A stretch of 64,000 nt of DNA from Cristatella mucedo. Its lineage: Eukaryota > Bryozoa > Phylactolaemata > Cristatellidae. The notes beneath the pieces were generated by a model. The model was given only the letters and a program-made list of their open reading frames with translations, was not told where the DNA came from and searched no databases. This document shows, in pieces, positions 22,901-37,600 of this stretch. The DNA is taken from the NCBI GenBank assembly GCA_009760855.2, contig WPIO01000001.1:14849501-14913500 (forward strand). The letters run 5' to 3'. Both the position numbers and the translations under genes were made by a program. Position 1 is the stretch's first letter. Every line of letters begins with the position of its first letter.

Positions 22901-25900
22901 ACATGCTAGAAGCTGTGGAGTCAATGCCGACACGACTAGGCAAAGTTATCAAAAAACAAGATGCCTTGACCAATTATTAATTGAACCCAACAAATTGCAT
23001 GTAACTACTTATTTCTTAGCTTTTCTGCATAGTAAAAATAGCTACAGAGTTAGATCCAATTTGAATACTGCGTTTCAAGTAAAATAGTGTGCTGGTAGCA
23101 GGTAGAAACTTTGGGATGGCAGTGTTGGAAGGCCAAAGGGCTCGAACCTATGACCTTGGTAATCATGGGCAAGCACAGTACCCTAGACCAAACCAGAGTG
23201 ACAAGGCATACAATTAATTCGCTTGGTTAGCTGATTGAACAGCCTCATTTGTATAGCGACAGAAGACCCTTAACGGCTATCACCCCCCTTGCAGTGGGCA
23301 ATAAAGGATCGCCCACTGCAACTACTCAAATCCACAATCTGGGTCACATGCTGCACCCTACCACCCAGCGTGTTATGAATGTAAGCTTGAGTTCCCACCA
23401 CACCTTGAGCACCTTAATACCTAGAATATTTGAGTATCTATCGAATACAACAAAAAGAGAAACAAACAAAGGAGGAACCCACTCAGCGCTGCACTACCGA
23501 AACACAACGGAAGAGACAAATATGACAAACTGTACATCAGGAAGAGACTGAAGAAGCTCAGAAGTGCAGTCCTGGCAAAGCTCAGCGACTGCCTAATTTA
23601 TATTCGAATCAGCAACACGAAGAGAATGAAGGTAAGACGCAAGAGCACTTCCCGACAAAGGTCGTGGGTTAGAGTCCTTGGCATTAACAGCATGCATCGT
23701 TCTATGGCTTACTACAGAGACTCAGTGGTACTCACATTCGAACGAGACTTAAATATTCCCACATCTTTTCCAGGAGGTCATCAAAGTTCCATTTATGATG
23801 GGCTGACAGTGGTACGCAGTGTGGTATCTTGTAAATAACGTCCAGCTCCTAGGACCAGTAAATGATGCAGTTAAAATAAGCAGTTTCCTACCCTATTGCT
23901 AAAAACAGACACTGCTTCCACCGGCACAGTCAACAGGCGATAAATGCAAGGCCTATGCAATTTTACTGGTAACATATGGATTTGACTGCACTGTAAGAGC
24001 CATTCGGAACTACCGAGATGCTGCCAGTTTTCTGAAAACCAAGACTCGGACACCAATCTCACGAGAACCTACAATAGCACATACATAGCTACTCTGCACA
24101 TGCTATTAAGGCCTACTACAAAATATTGACCCCAATCAAACAGAATTTGTGAACTGGATTATGGACACGTGTCTTAGAATAGATTTGAAGACATCTCCTT
24201 AAGCTTGATCAAAAAAATCGCCCAGTGCCATATTTGATATGACTGCTACAGGCTTTTGATGTCGGCTGATCGTCTGTAACTCAATTAAGCACACAACAAA
24301 AGGCCCAGGGCATTATACCTTCGGGCCACTCTCTCCTACTGTATACAAATCCGGGAGTTGCATAACGACAGGCATTCATCCTGAGAAAGCCAGCAGCTCT
24401 CTCTTATCAGTGATCAGAGTGTGATCACAGTTCATCTGTAGCCGAGTGCTCATTGGCAGAATGCCTCAAGCTCAAAGATTCAGGTGAAACTTGCACATGG
24501 TATCACCACCGGCTCGCTGGTGGGAGGCTGGTTGTAAGTCCATCGGTGCTAAAAATGCACATATCCCAAGGACTCTGCACAGGGTAAACAGATCCACTAG
24601 ACTTGGTTAAGTAAACAAGCATCCCGAAAGCTAAGCCAAGTTCAGTGATTGATCTCCATGTACAGCCAAGCACCAAACGAGTCAACAGCTTTTGAAAATA
24701 TCCTATCGCCTTACAAAGCATTCCTCTACAAATGCAGTCTGGAAAGCAACTGCCTATGACATCCTGACAGTGAAGGTCGAGAAAGCTCTCTATATCCTAG
24801 CAATTCTCTCAATAATTGTCTTCAGCCTTGCCCAACGGCTGCAAGGGAATGCAAAGAAGTAGTCTACAACTACAGTAGCCCCATACTGCCAAATAATGAT
24901 AACTTGAAAAATAACTAGCTAATATATAAGTGCTACAAGTAATGTAAGAGTAGGTGATGTGTAAGACACAGTGATGTGTAAGACACAGTGATGTGTAAGA
25001 CACAGTGATGTGTAAGACTGTCTTAAGTGGATAGCAGTCTTGAACATCGATCACGATATATTTAAAGCAAGAACATACATGAGTAAAACAACGAATACAA
25101 GCATGAACAAATGGTACTCTCAATTCTGGTCGAAAGTGTGCAGACAACACTTGAGAGGGCAAACTGTATCTATGCCCGAGGTCCGACTATGGTCAGTAGC
25201 CAAGGCAGTTAACAAGTTACTAGCAAGTAGGGATTGGAAAGCAGATACAATGTCTGCGTTTAGGGTGGGTATGTTCATGCGCAACATCCCAAGACCAGCA
25301 AGGTTCATTTATACTTAAACGACAAATAGCTGGAAGAAACCCCCTGAAGGGTCTGCTTGTGTAACCTAACATCCGGTTGAAGGCTACCAATACCTTAGCA
25401 AATTCATCGCAGTATGCATGTACCATGCAACAGTCATACAAAACGGTGGACACCACCGATGGATGAGACAAGATGAAGAAAACACAAGTCAATTGATAAT
25501 AAAAAAAACAAGATTGAGCACCTTAGAGTACTAACCTCTATCGAGATCTGGTCAATCTTGTTTAACACATATATTGCAGGTATGTAGACTCGGTTGCCTT
25601 CGACGACATCAATGAGGTCCTCGGTCGTAGCATCGTATCTCAAAGTGATGTCAGCATTGTGTATCCTATATTCCGACAACACTGCTTTGACGGTATCCGA
25701 GTCTAATTCAGACTGTGGTACCTGTGTACAAAGACATACATTTGCATGCATGTAGACAGACCAAATAGATGGCAGAATGGTAGACTCAAGTTTGAACAGC
25801 GAGAGCACCGTAGAGTCACCCAGGAGTGCTGAATGTATCTTATGTGCATGCAACAGGAATGATAGCATAATCCTAACGACCTGACATGGCATTTGCACCT

Positions 25901-28900
25901 CAAACAGACGTGATGGGAGCTCATTCAAGCAACATTTACAGGTTATACCTACCATGGGGTTTAAGTTAATGCCACCTTTGTCTTTCTTCCTAAAGTGTAT
26001 GTTGGGAGGCTTTTTATTAAGACGAATACCAAAACCTTCCAGTTCATGCTCGATGATTTGCTTGTGACCAAGAGGCTTCAGAACATCCAGCACAATAAAA
26101 ATTAGGCTGCAGGTTCTTGCAACTGCAAAAGATAAAAAAAACGAAATTACATTGATGAGCCGACAAAACCAACTGAATATACATATTACCAACACAAAAT
26201 GAGAATGCTCTTCAGTTTGTTTATTAGAGATACAAAAAATATAAAATTTCAAAGTCAATGTTTTAACCTGTACAGCATCATAAACACTACTATGTCTAGA
26301 ACATGCACATTGTAAGTGAAACTGGGAGCACGAGAACTGCTGAAGGTATATTAGATGTTACTAGAAAAGCAACACAGCATAGTTTAGAAAATACATATAG
26401 TACCAAACCAAATCGATAGAGACTTGTATCGATTGTATTGCATAAAAACCTCGGTGGATAGACACCCGGAATCCCAGCAGGCTGCTTATGCAGCCGGTGA
26501 TCTTAAAAGGCTAGAACCGATGCTAAGTGCGTAGCACAACACGGATGAGCTGCAAAAATACACCTACATGACATATGACCTGCCACTTGGCGTGACATAT
26601 AATCCTGCATAGGAAAGAGGTCAGCATAAATGTAGGTCCGGCGTTAGAGCACTGTGCCTAGCAGCATCCGAAGCTCAAGGCGCACAGCACAGATCCTGAA
26701 CAACAATGAAGTGCAAAAACTGTCAGTGACAGAGAGAAAAACATTGCTGTGCTGCTCTGCTTCTCCAACAGAAGAGCCAGGTTTTTGGAGTGATGGTCAT
26801 GATGCATATTGTTTGCAGCCCTTTCCCAATCCCGGCACCGGAGAACAATCCAACCGGTTGACAAGCAAGCTAAAAGCCTGAACGAAAGCTCTCTTGCTTT
26901 CTCATGATCTCGCAGAGGGATGCTCATAAGGACTTTCAGCATGTCGAATCTTCTGTCTGAGGTCTTTTGTGAACCAACTCACTGCCAGCAGCCACATAGA
27001 TGTGCTGCACTATTGTAAAACCAGTAAAAACACATAGCATATAAGCATCGGATAGATGACAGTGGAAATTACTCTGCGGGATGAATAGAAGCAAGCAGAA
27101 AATCTCAAGCAGAAAGCGTGCAGCAGCCATCAGGACCCGAGCCAGTGACCGCCACAGGCCACAGTGACAAACGGTGCAATTGGGCAGGAGCAAACTGAGC
27201 AAGCTCATACACCAGCTGATCAGGCACGCACTTTGTGCTAGCTGACACTTGCAGCATCATGCAGTGGATATGCACGCAAGTCAGAATCATATTGTTTTAT
27301 GTAATAATAATAATGCACTTAATAAAACGCCCTCAGAGAACACAATCTCTTTCTAGGCGCTTTGCATTTGCTGCAAAGGGAAATGCGAAACGTGTAAAGT
27401 AAAAGGGAAGCTATTTATGACTTGACGATACTCCTTCGACAAGGATGATATGACAAACTTCTGGGTCGACAGCATCCCTAAGATGCTGGAATATGAGCAA
27501 AAGGATTGGGCAGAAACTTTGTATGCAGAGAGACAATGACCCAACATGCGCTTCAAAGCCTGAGCAGATCTTTTTGCTCACGATGGTAATAGCAATTGGC
27601 TGAGCTGAGCAACTTCATGATGTCACTCGCATACAAAACACGTCTGAAAGCACCAGGTAAGGCAACACTGATGCAAGATCTTCCACCCAGCACACCAGAA
27701 GCTGCATTCAACCACGACCACTAACAGGGGGAGGGGGTAGCCAATGCAGCCTCTATACCCAACAAAACATGCACAAGCAACAAAGAACAACGCTCAATCG
27801 CTGTAGAGCAACAGTAGCAGCTACAGTGTAATGTAATGTATCTCTGTCTGTAACCCTACAAAGCCACGAAGACTATGTGGTGTTACACAGAAGAGTTTTG
27901 TACAGCTCACTCAAAGCTTAAGCAGTTTTCGGAACAAATTCGGTAGCCAACAGACTTGATCTCACTCAACCCAGAGAAAGTGAGAAGCATAGCAGAGTCA
28001 GCAGAACAGTTGAGGTAGTGAGTAGCATGAAGATAGCAGCTCGGGACTGCCGAAAGGTTGTGCTTTAGTCAGCAACAGGTGAGCAGATGTCATTTCGTAA
28101 GAATTGTGGCAGTGAGTTCCAAAGTCTTGGACCTGCAGAGCAAAATCTCCTGTCGCCAATGGTCTTTTAAGAAAAGAAATGGAATAGCTAATTTACTGTC
28201 CATGAAGGGCATGAGGGCACGAGGAGCTGAAACTGGTACAGCAGTTCAGCTAGGCATGAAGTAGCCAAGCCGAGGCAGACCTTGTAGGTCAGCAGAAAAA
28301 CTGTGCTCTGTATCCGTTGATTAACTGGCTGCCATCCAAGCTCTTTCAGCAGAAAAACATGGTCAGACCTCTGGGATTTGTACACTAGCCTTTCGGTTAT
28401 ATTCACTGCCAGATACAGCTACCAGAGCAGGGTGGCACCCACGTCTTGGCCAGCAGAGTGCGTTGAACCTAATGAATCGCATGACGACTCAAACAGAGTG
28501 CATCAGTAATGATGCACCGTGTTACTACTGCAGCTACTATGACCACATACTATAGCTGTTTCACTTTAGTAAGTGCGGGTTACTGCATGCTAGCATGCTA
28601 CTTAGAGACACGACTGGCATATGAGATTCATCATTTCATCCACCCTGGCGCTGACTCATTACCTCAGTTGCATAGTTGCAGACAAGACTAGCCAACAAGT
28701 TCATAGTCAATGCCTGTTTAACATGACTGCTCGATGCTTGAAAAACTTGGGCCAACTACAATTACACTTACACAGCAGTGTCAGGTGTGCCAAGCAGATA
28801 CAGAGCAACCTGTGGCTTGATGGGGCTGAAGCAATTCTTACCTGCTATTACTTGCTTGCCTCTTCCTTTACCATCTTTGGCGCCTTCTATAATACCAGGC

Positions 28901-31532
28901 AGGTCAAGAAGCTACAACGCCCGATTGAAATAGCACGACACTTACTATAGAATGATGTAATCATGTTCAGACTGACATATTAAACAGATTCAAGCAAAAG
29001 CACGACAATGCCCAGATGGTCCAATAGAAAGATCAAACCACAACGATGGCAGCAAGACACTAGGTGACGGTGAGTCACTCCATATCACTCGATCAGACGT
29101 TATCACCACAATATTCAGTATTAATATAGGTAAGAATGATTCAGACTTAACAAGCAATGCCTCCAAAGGCTTCCACCTTATTCTCTATTGTAGTCTGACA
29201 ACATAGAGCTTCAGCTCAAATCCTCTCCTTGCTGACACAATGCAGACACAACTGGCAGGGCATGCACACATAAGACGAGACACAGATTCACGCCCACAGC
29301 AGATGGTAAGACAAGTCCTGCAGAGAGACCATGGGCCAATCATATGGGCTTATGATGAACTTGCAGTATAGCAAAAGTGCAGCTGAAGACTTAACGAAGA
29401 GGGCTGGACACTAGCACAAGCCGTTCCTCAAGCAATACTATCCCAATATAAAACTTATCACGAGAGATTGATCTCGGATGTAAGCAAACAGGCTGACCAG
29501 AAAGAAAACCAAATTTTTTTGGGCAACTATGTTGGATATGGGGCTCGCTCTTCACGACCTAGGTCGTAGGTTCGAGTCCTGCATCAGACAAGCCTTTATT
29601 GCCTGCTGCAAGAGAGTAATAGCCAACAAGGCTCTCCTGCTGCTATATAAATGAGGCTGTTGCATCATCCGACCTTTATCTTTTTTTTTCATTATCTGGG
29701 TCTTAGCCTATGAGTAAGGTGCCAGCTCTTCACTATCCCAGGTCGTGAGTTCAAGTCGTGCAGTGGGCGATCCTTTATTGCCCACTGCAAGTGGTGGTGA
29801 TGGCTGGTAAGGCTCTTTTGCTGCTATATAAAGGAGGCTGTTGAATCAGCTAACCTTTAACTTTAAACTTCATGCTTTACTAATCGGTGATTAAGTAGCA
29901 AACAATCATCAAGTTATTAGGACAGTGATACACTTACCATTCACAGCTAGCTCAATTCCTACAATTCTTGTACACTGATGCTATCTGCTCTCCTGCTGCC
30001 ACCTGTGGCAATGCTAAGTTAGTGTCATTCACTGTTACCTCGTTGTTGAACATTCCTGACAGTTCTGTATTTAAGCAAAATTTTTCGCTTTTTCTTAATT
30101 ACACATGCCGACCCTGGCTGCCCATCAGCTGCAGGTCGAGAGCTGCTTAAGCTTCCAGTGCTCTCGAACAAACTCTCATATAACAACCACTTAGCCCCAC
30201 AACTTTTTGCAAGGCAGATGGAAATACGTTGCACCAAAAGCTCATATAATCTTGGTGGTTCATCAAGTCAGGACATACGTGTGTATCGCTATTAGTACCT
30301 AGCCACGAGCAGACTTTATAATTTGGGATGGTAGTCTGTACCACAGTGGCATCAAGTCGTATACCAAAATATTAAACAAGTAACAAAAACTCTAATCCAG
30401 CAAGCCTTGTATGACTTTCTTTGCCCGGGTCAAGCAGCAGCAGTAACTGTAATAAGCCCAGACCATTATCAATGGGTACATGCAACAGGTCCACATTGTC
30501 ACCAACAGAAAATCATTTACAATTTGCACATGGTCCCTTGAGTAGTGACTCCCAAATAAAACATGAATATGCTTCTTTCTTTATAGGATACAATATCTTT
30601 TCGGAGGCAAGATAGTTTTCCAAACCCGGTTGGCAGTTTAGCCATAACTTTCTTTTGGTTACTAATTCATCATGGCTTATCTGCAATCAGTTCAGACGAG
30701 ATTGCAGGGCCTGAATAAACGCTCGATGAGACCCTGCTCGCACCGTGTGCCTACAAGTGGTTTTCTTACCGTTACTGAAGTGATTCTTAGTAATTTATCC
30801 TTTGCTGGCACAGCAACAAGTATCTCACAGCTTAAAAGACGTTTTTAAGACTAACCAAGGAGGTGAAAACAAACCTGTATCTTGGCACCTTTGTAGCGTA
30901 TTACACCGGGAACCGTAGTGAGTGTCGTGAACTCATATGCAGCCACTTCCGAGTACACTCCAGCCAGATTCGTCAATAACGTTGACTTGCCAACTGAAGG
31001 AAAACCTAAACAATAAAAGCAATCGTCGGCTGATTCAAAGACCTCGTTTATGTGGGGGCACAAGAGCCTAAGCGGCTATCGCACTTGCAGTGAGTGATGA
31101 GAGATTTCTTGCTTCCGGACTAGAATCCATGACCAGGTTCACGGAGTGCATCTTACCGATGGGTTAAGATCCACATAACGTTGGAGAAAACAATAGAACT
31201 GTCATTTCCTCTAGCAGTGAGCAAGAACGAATTGCCCGCTGAAAGCCTCGAAGTGAGGACTAAGGTCTCGAAGGGTAATACAAACAAATCTACCTACCAC
31301 TTGGCTCAGACCCAAGGGCAAAGTGAAAATGCACCGAGTGTAAGTGTAGGGACCTATAAGTGGACAGTAAACAAAGCAGCCTATCATACTGAATCTAAAG
31401 AGTGGCCATCAAATGTGCCATCAAAAGTGGCCATCAGGCCATCAACTTAAGTGCTAGGCAAAATGAGAAACAAATGCCAGTAAATGAAAAGTGAACCCGG
31501 AATGGCTTATCAGGTAAGCCAGCAATAACAGT

Positions 31533-31625
<93 letters not shown>

Positions 31626-34600
31626 CACACTCAAGAACAAAAGACAAGTTCATGGCTGGCCCTCCACCAAGGAAAAGCTGACCGGAATAGATGCTTCTTC
31701 TGCAGTGACTTAAAGAATGCAAGGTCATTGCAGGTAGTGACGATACCTATAAGAAAGTTACAGACTTTTGGTGCATACCAGCTGAAGGCTTGACCACCAA
31801 ACGATATCAATCTAGTGCAAGGGACAGCAAAATGACTAGCATTTAGTGGGTCCCTGTGATTCGTCCTTGATGTGCTTATGCGTGCTGACACTGTGCATGC
31901 TGCCACTAACCACATTTGCATGCTGACCCTGTGCATGTCACCCCTAACCATAGTATTCATTTCGTTTGTTTTTCAAGCATGATTTTACTTACCATTCAAT
32001 TGCATTTCACTTTACAGCAAATGTAAAGCGCCTAGAGAGAGATTAAGTTCTCTGAGGGCGCTTTATCAAGTGAATTATTATTATTATTATTATTAGATGC
32101 AGAGGCGAGGGTAGTGCGAGAGCACAGGATGAGCAAGGAGGCTGGATAGGTAGGCTGGTGCTAGCAAGTGAGGTGACCTATATAAGCCACACTGAGTACC
32201 TTGAAATCAATTCGATGCTATATAGGAACCCACTGAAGCTCAGACAGAAGTTGGGTGATGTGGCTGCAACATTGCTGATGACAGACCAGACAAGCCAGGA
32301 AGCATGCCAATAGGTTAGTGTTAACATGCACAGTGTTAGCATGCTAAAGTACACAAAAGACCATACACAAGGACTATGCAAATCCTATGAGGAACAGGTC
32401 GGTCTTCAGCTTTTTTTAATGTCATTAAGTCAGAGGATTTCATGACTTAAGGCAGGAGCGAGTTACAGGCTGTAGAAGTATACGAACTAAAGGCATGGTC
32501 TCTAAAGGATTTGACGTTCATCGAGGCATAGCTCAAGGACTTAGGTAAAAAGAGTGAGTGGTATGTTGTGTTTCGTGCGTGAGTGTCTTGCTAAACAGCA
32601 AACGACCTGGAGCACTCGTATGCAACCGTACACAACAATGTGTAATGCAGACCATAACTCTGAGAACAGTTCAGGAACTCGGCACTCCAATTGGCTAGAC
32701 AAGGTCGGGAGGGGACCATCCAGCCTAGTACCAGCTGACGATAACATTTAGGTATAGCACTACCATGGGCTGGGGTATGCACTTTCACAACACGATCTCA
32801 ACATTTGCCTAGCCTTATAGGGAAGTAGCTTGGATAGGTAGGCACGAGCAAAATAAAGGGGAGCTGGAGCAGGTCGGTGAAAAGTGGTTTAATGCGGCAA
32901 CTACAACATTACCAACAGACAAGCTTAGATGCCAAGTTGTGCACCAAGGATACTCACTTTTTTTGCACAGGCCAGAAGACCCACGAATAGTGAGTTACAG
33001 AAGTCGAGACGGGATGTCATAAACTCACGGAGAGTCTTAGACATAGCATCCCTGTTTAAGCAGACCCAAAATTATGCGATGTTACTTAGCTAAAAGTAGG
33101 CAGACGTAACTTCGGAGCTGAAGCGGTCGTCTAGTGAAGGGTTTTAGAACAGTATACTTAGATTGCATGCAGATGCAACAGGAGATATGCTGACTCGGCC
33201 CATTTTGAAGGTTAAGTTTTCCAATTTACTAAGCTTGCCCATAATTAGCAAATTGACTTTATCGTCATTCAATTTTAGAGTTTGCTGCCATTCACGAATG
33301 AATATCAGCAATATATGCCGCAAGGAAGATGAGCAAGTTTGACATGATAGAAGGTAGGCGGGATAACTTTTTGACGAATCCTTTTTTCGGTGCTGCAGCA
33401 GCAGCCCACCCAGTAGCTTGATTTGAACCCCGTAAAACGGCTATGGAGTGGTATCGACAGGCAGCAGAGGCGGGTGCTCGGCCTACAGTAGTAACAGACC
33501 TTTTCAGTAAAACTCAGGCTCTCGGAATGCGCTGCAGCAGAAGAGACATTGCAGAAGTTTTTGGCCTCATTGATGGCCAGACAAGGAAGGAAGGAAGGTC
33601 CTAAAGAATAGTGGGGGGGGGACAATATCACACTAAACACATACATACCAACAGCATATGTGCGTGTTTTTGGACTGGTAATAAATGCTTTCAAATGCTG
33701 CGAATAACTTTAGTATGCCTGGCATTACAGAAAACCCTCTTATTACCCAAACAAATTTACAGTCACAGCAACTGTGGACATACTGCTAAGTGTTTGTTGT
33801 TAACACAGAGTAAGTAGGATTGTAGGGGATGCTACTGCATACACTCAGAAAACCTATAATCGTTATTGTTGGGAGGTATTAACTTCTAGAATGGGGTATT
33901 TTCAACAAAATCTCCAAAAACTAAACCCAATTTTTGAGTTTTTCAAAGGGCGCACATGTGACATATTTAATCTCAAGTTTTGGTGTATATATTATTCATT
34001 TGTATAGCACCCTAACAGAACTTAATTTCAATTCAGGTGCTTCACATATGCCACGGAGCTCGAGCCCTCGACCTCGGCCAAACTTTGGTCGGGGAAAGCA
34101 CCTTAAAAACTGAGCCAAACCAGTTTGGCATATGTCTTGTAACTACCACAAGTTTAAAAAGTTCTATAGGTCGGCATGCTTAGGCACCAAAGACTGCCAG
34201 CATTCCTGAAAAAAGTATTGTCCACTGGCATGAAAGTCAACTTTATCCGAGCCAGGACTGGGAACCATTACGTTTTGAAGTGGTTTTGTCAAGAAACAAG
34301 AGCAGACTAGGAATTTTTTTATCACACATATGTTTGCTGGCTATCTAAAGGACAAGGCCTTAAGGGCTTGATTGCCCTTCGAGCAGAAGTTTCACATTTT
34401 TGGCTACATGAATGAGGGGAATAGATTTAAGGCCCAGGAGTCACTATTATGGATGCTGCTGAAAGACTGCAAGCTTTTCTGGCCAAATTGCCATGGTGAA
34501 GTGGAGGTTGGAAACTATATGAACTTTTCAAATGTAAGAGTAAGTGCTCCCCCAATGTAAGTGTAAGTGCTCCTCATGATGGAATATAGAGTGAGAAAGC

Positions 34601-37600
34601 CCTGTCAATTTCTCTGCCGGCAGAGTTCTGCAAACATTAGGATACCCAGAGGAGTTTTCAAAGGTCACTTCTGCTCAGTAACCTGCAAGTTGAAACACGG
34701 ATTCGTGAGCCTTTCTTTGCAGATGTAGACGACCGTAGTGTGCAGACCTTGCCAAAGATGACGTCACTGATCTGAGCACAAAAGGAAATTTCACAAAAAA
34801 ATGAATTTAACTAAGAGCTTTAGAGAATTCTGGTGGGTGGTAAAAAAAAGTCTACCCTTGACAGGTAAAGGAAACTAATAGAGCTCTGATTCTGTTTCAC
34901 CACATATCTTAATGAGTCAGAGTTTTCAGCACTTGCTTCCAACAAAACAAAAAGTCTTTACCGAGATTAAAATGTTTAAAAGATTTTTAAAATAAAGGCA
35001 AGCTCAAGAGTGTCAAGAATTTTTTAACCGATGGGTTGTTTTAAGGAGGCAATAACAGAGGTTTGGGGAAAGGCAAAACAGCAAATTTAAGGGATCGGAA
35101 AACTAGAAAGGCAGCCGAACTGAGTGCTAGTTGCAATAGCCGAGAACCTCCGCAGGAACTCCCAAAATGAACGACTTGCAAAAAGTCAATCAGACTAAGG
35201 ACTGGCATATTGGCTAGCTCAACTATCTATGCTCTGGCGAAGATTCTAATTTTAGGAACATTTTGAGATCAAAATTGAGCAGGCAGCCTTTTATACGAAC
35301 TTTCTGAAAAAATCTTTGTTAAAGGTGACACCTAATTTCTGCACGTTCTTCGATAATTGACCATATGAGTCCAGAGTACTACGGCACGCTAATATATAGT
35401 GCAGTAACAACTCAGAGGATAGGCGAAAACATATCGTAACGAGAGTTTTGGACACTCCAGTAACGGAATTAGCATTCGTTTAGAGTCAATGGTGGCTTTG
35501 CAGCACAGCAGACAGCGCACCCAATAGGGCCACACATTACGAACCCCTGACTAGCTACTGAATTATATAAATCTACAATGGCAACAAGGCATCTTTTTTA
35601 ACAGTAAGCAAATGCTCAAAATTCAGGCATCACGTCTGGCAATGCATCAAATCTGAACGGCAAGCTCAGTAATCAAATTGCTAGGCTATGGATGATAGAC
35701 CAATCACTTTCTGAACTTCTCGTAAGAACATCTTAGTGCCTTAGCCTGCTCCTAGAACTCAATTTGGTAGCTAAGCAAATGTATCGCTTTGGACATATAT
35801 AACACAGATAAACCAAATGTGTATACCTAACCGAACAACTTCCAAAGAGGTGACTCACGTTGTTTTTCAAACTGGAGTAAGGCTAAGCAATATTTATGGG
35901 GGCTATGTGTTGTTTGAGAGTAGTGACTTGATTTAAGCTGAAATATTAGATTGTGAGAACACCTTGTTTGCTATCTAGCCGTGTGTGCTTTAGTGTCGTC
36001 TATTTCATGCAGACATGGCTCGCGTGCCTTCAATTGCTGTCAGGTATTGAATCGATACTGGTAGCAGCTTTAAAAGGGCTCATGACCGACAAGCTTGGTG
36101 AGATTGTAATAGAGATGCATACGCCAGCCTACGACAGTGCTGCACCCAGATGTTGTCTGCCGGTAGTAGGCTGGGGGGCTCTCCCGACCTGGACTGACCA
36201 ATCGAGGCGAAGCGTTCCTGCTGCTGGCGTTAGTAACAGCGCTGGCCGATCGGAGCATGGCGTGTCTGGGCACAGACGACAGAAGCTCCGGTTAGATTAG
36301 AACATCTGCAGAGAGTCGTTGATTAAACGTTGTTGAGTTCGGTTTCGTTCCGAGTGCTCCAAGTCGTTTGCTGTTTAGCAATACGCACACAAACACACAA
36401 CAATTGGTAGCAGAGAGTGGTTCATTCTACGATACTTCACGATCGGGAAACCGGCAAGGTGGTGTTTGAACACGAGGTATTTAGAGGCGGCCTCAAACTT
36501 TTGTCCTGGTTAAATTCTTTCGAGTGGACGGTGACCCTACATATATCAATAGAAATGCTGCTTAAGTGAGTCATACCCGGTTTTCTTCGGGGTTCTGCCT
36601 CAAGCTTTTAGCTTTTATTGGGAACAGCCGGAGGCCATAAGAAACATTACGAGTTGTTTTGCCGAAAGCTCGTTTGGCTGTGCACCCTCTTGACCGAGGA
36701 AGAGGCACAGCGCTTTTGGCTCGAGCAGGAGAGGATCGGCATAAGCCATAAGGAATCGCCGTCAGTCAGTGTCGTGGACCACTAGTCCCAGTTTGCACAA
36801 CCTATCCCAGCGGTTGTTACCGATACCGACGGACGAGGCAGTTATGGGACCACTTTTGTCGAGCTGGTTGAGGTCGAGGAAATTGTAAAGCTGGAGGCGG
36901 CGATTGAGCTAGGGGTGATTGTTGAGCCGGAGGCGATGGCTGAGCAAGAGGCGATTGTTGAACCGGAGGTGGCGGAATCAGACAGGCAGGAGTCTGAGAT
37001 GCCCGAAGAGGCGCCGGAGGTGCCAGTGCAAGCAGTGACGCCTGGGAAGCAGGCGGCTGCAGTGCCTGAAGGGCAGATGGAGGTAGCGGAGCCAGAGACG
37101 GCCGAGCCGGAGGCGGCGGTTGAGCAGGAGAAGGCGGTCGAACCGGAGGTGGCCGAATCAGAGAAGCAGGAGGCAGCGACGTCCGGCAAGGTGCCGGAGA
37201 TTCTAGCGCAGCGGTGAAGTCTGAAGGGTAGGAGGAGGTGGTGGTGTCAGCTCTGGTGACAACAGCGATGGTAGCTGAGAAGCCAATGACGGCACTGGCT
37301 GACAGCCAGATGAAATGTGTATTGCAAGCACGGCAAGGCCAGGCCACGACGCTATGAAAAAGTCGTGCCGAAAGACTCTCGAGGCTCCGAGGATTCGTGC
37401 AATGGATTGTCTACCTCGGTCGGTAGTGACCTAGGGGTAGAGCTATGCTGCCATAAGCAAGCGCATATTATGCATGTTGTTGTTTTATTTATTGCTTGAA
37501 TGTATGGTGGCTAAGAGTAAGGAGAGAGGAATGTTGAGATCGTAATAGAGAATGCATACCCCAGCCTACGACAGTGCTGAGCCTAAATGTTGTCTGCCGG

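Noticed and set aside
24100-24800. Possible retroelement coding sequence (minus)
   Set aside because: No RT, RNase H or transposase motif could be found; only an irregular 72-codon frame.
24954-25018. CRISPR-like repeats
   Set aside because: The units are directly tandem with no spacers, and the DNA is eukaryotic.
31434-31728. Val/Cys and His/Thr ORFs
   Set aside because: Translation of the AC microsatellite.
36817-37347. 176-codon Pro/Ser-rich minus ORF
   Set aside because: It is the antisense shadow of the Glu/Pro-rich Gag-like ORF in the LTR element.
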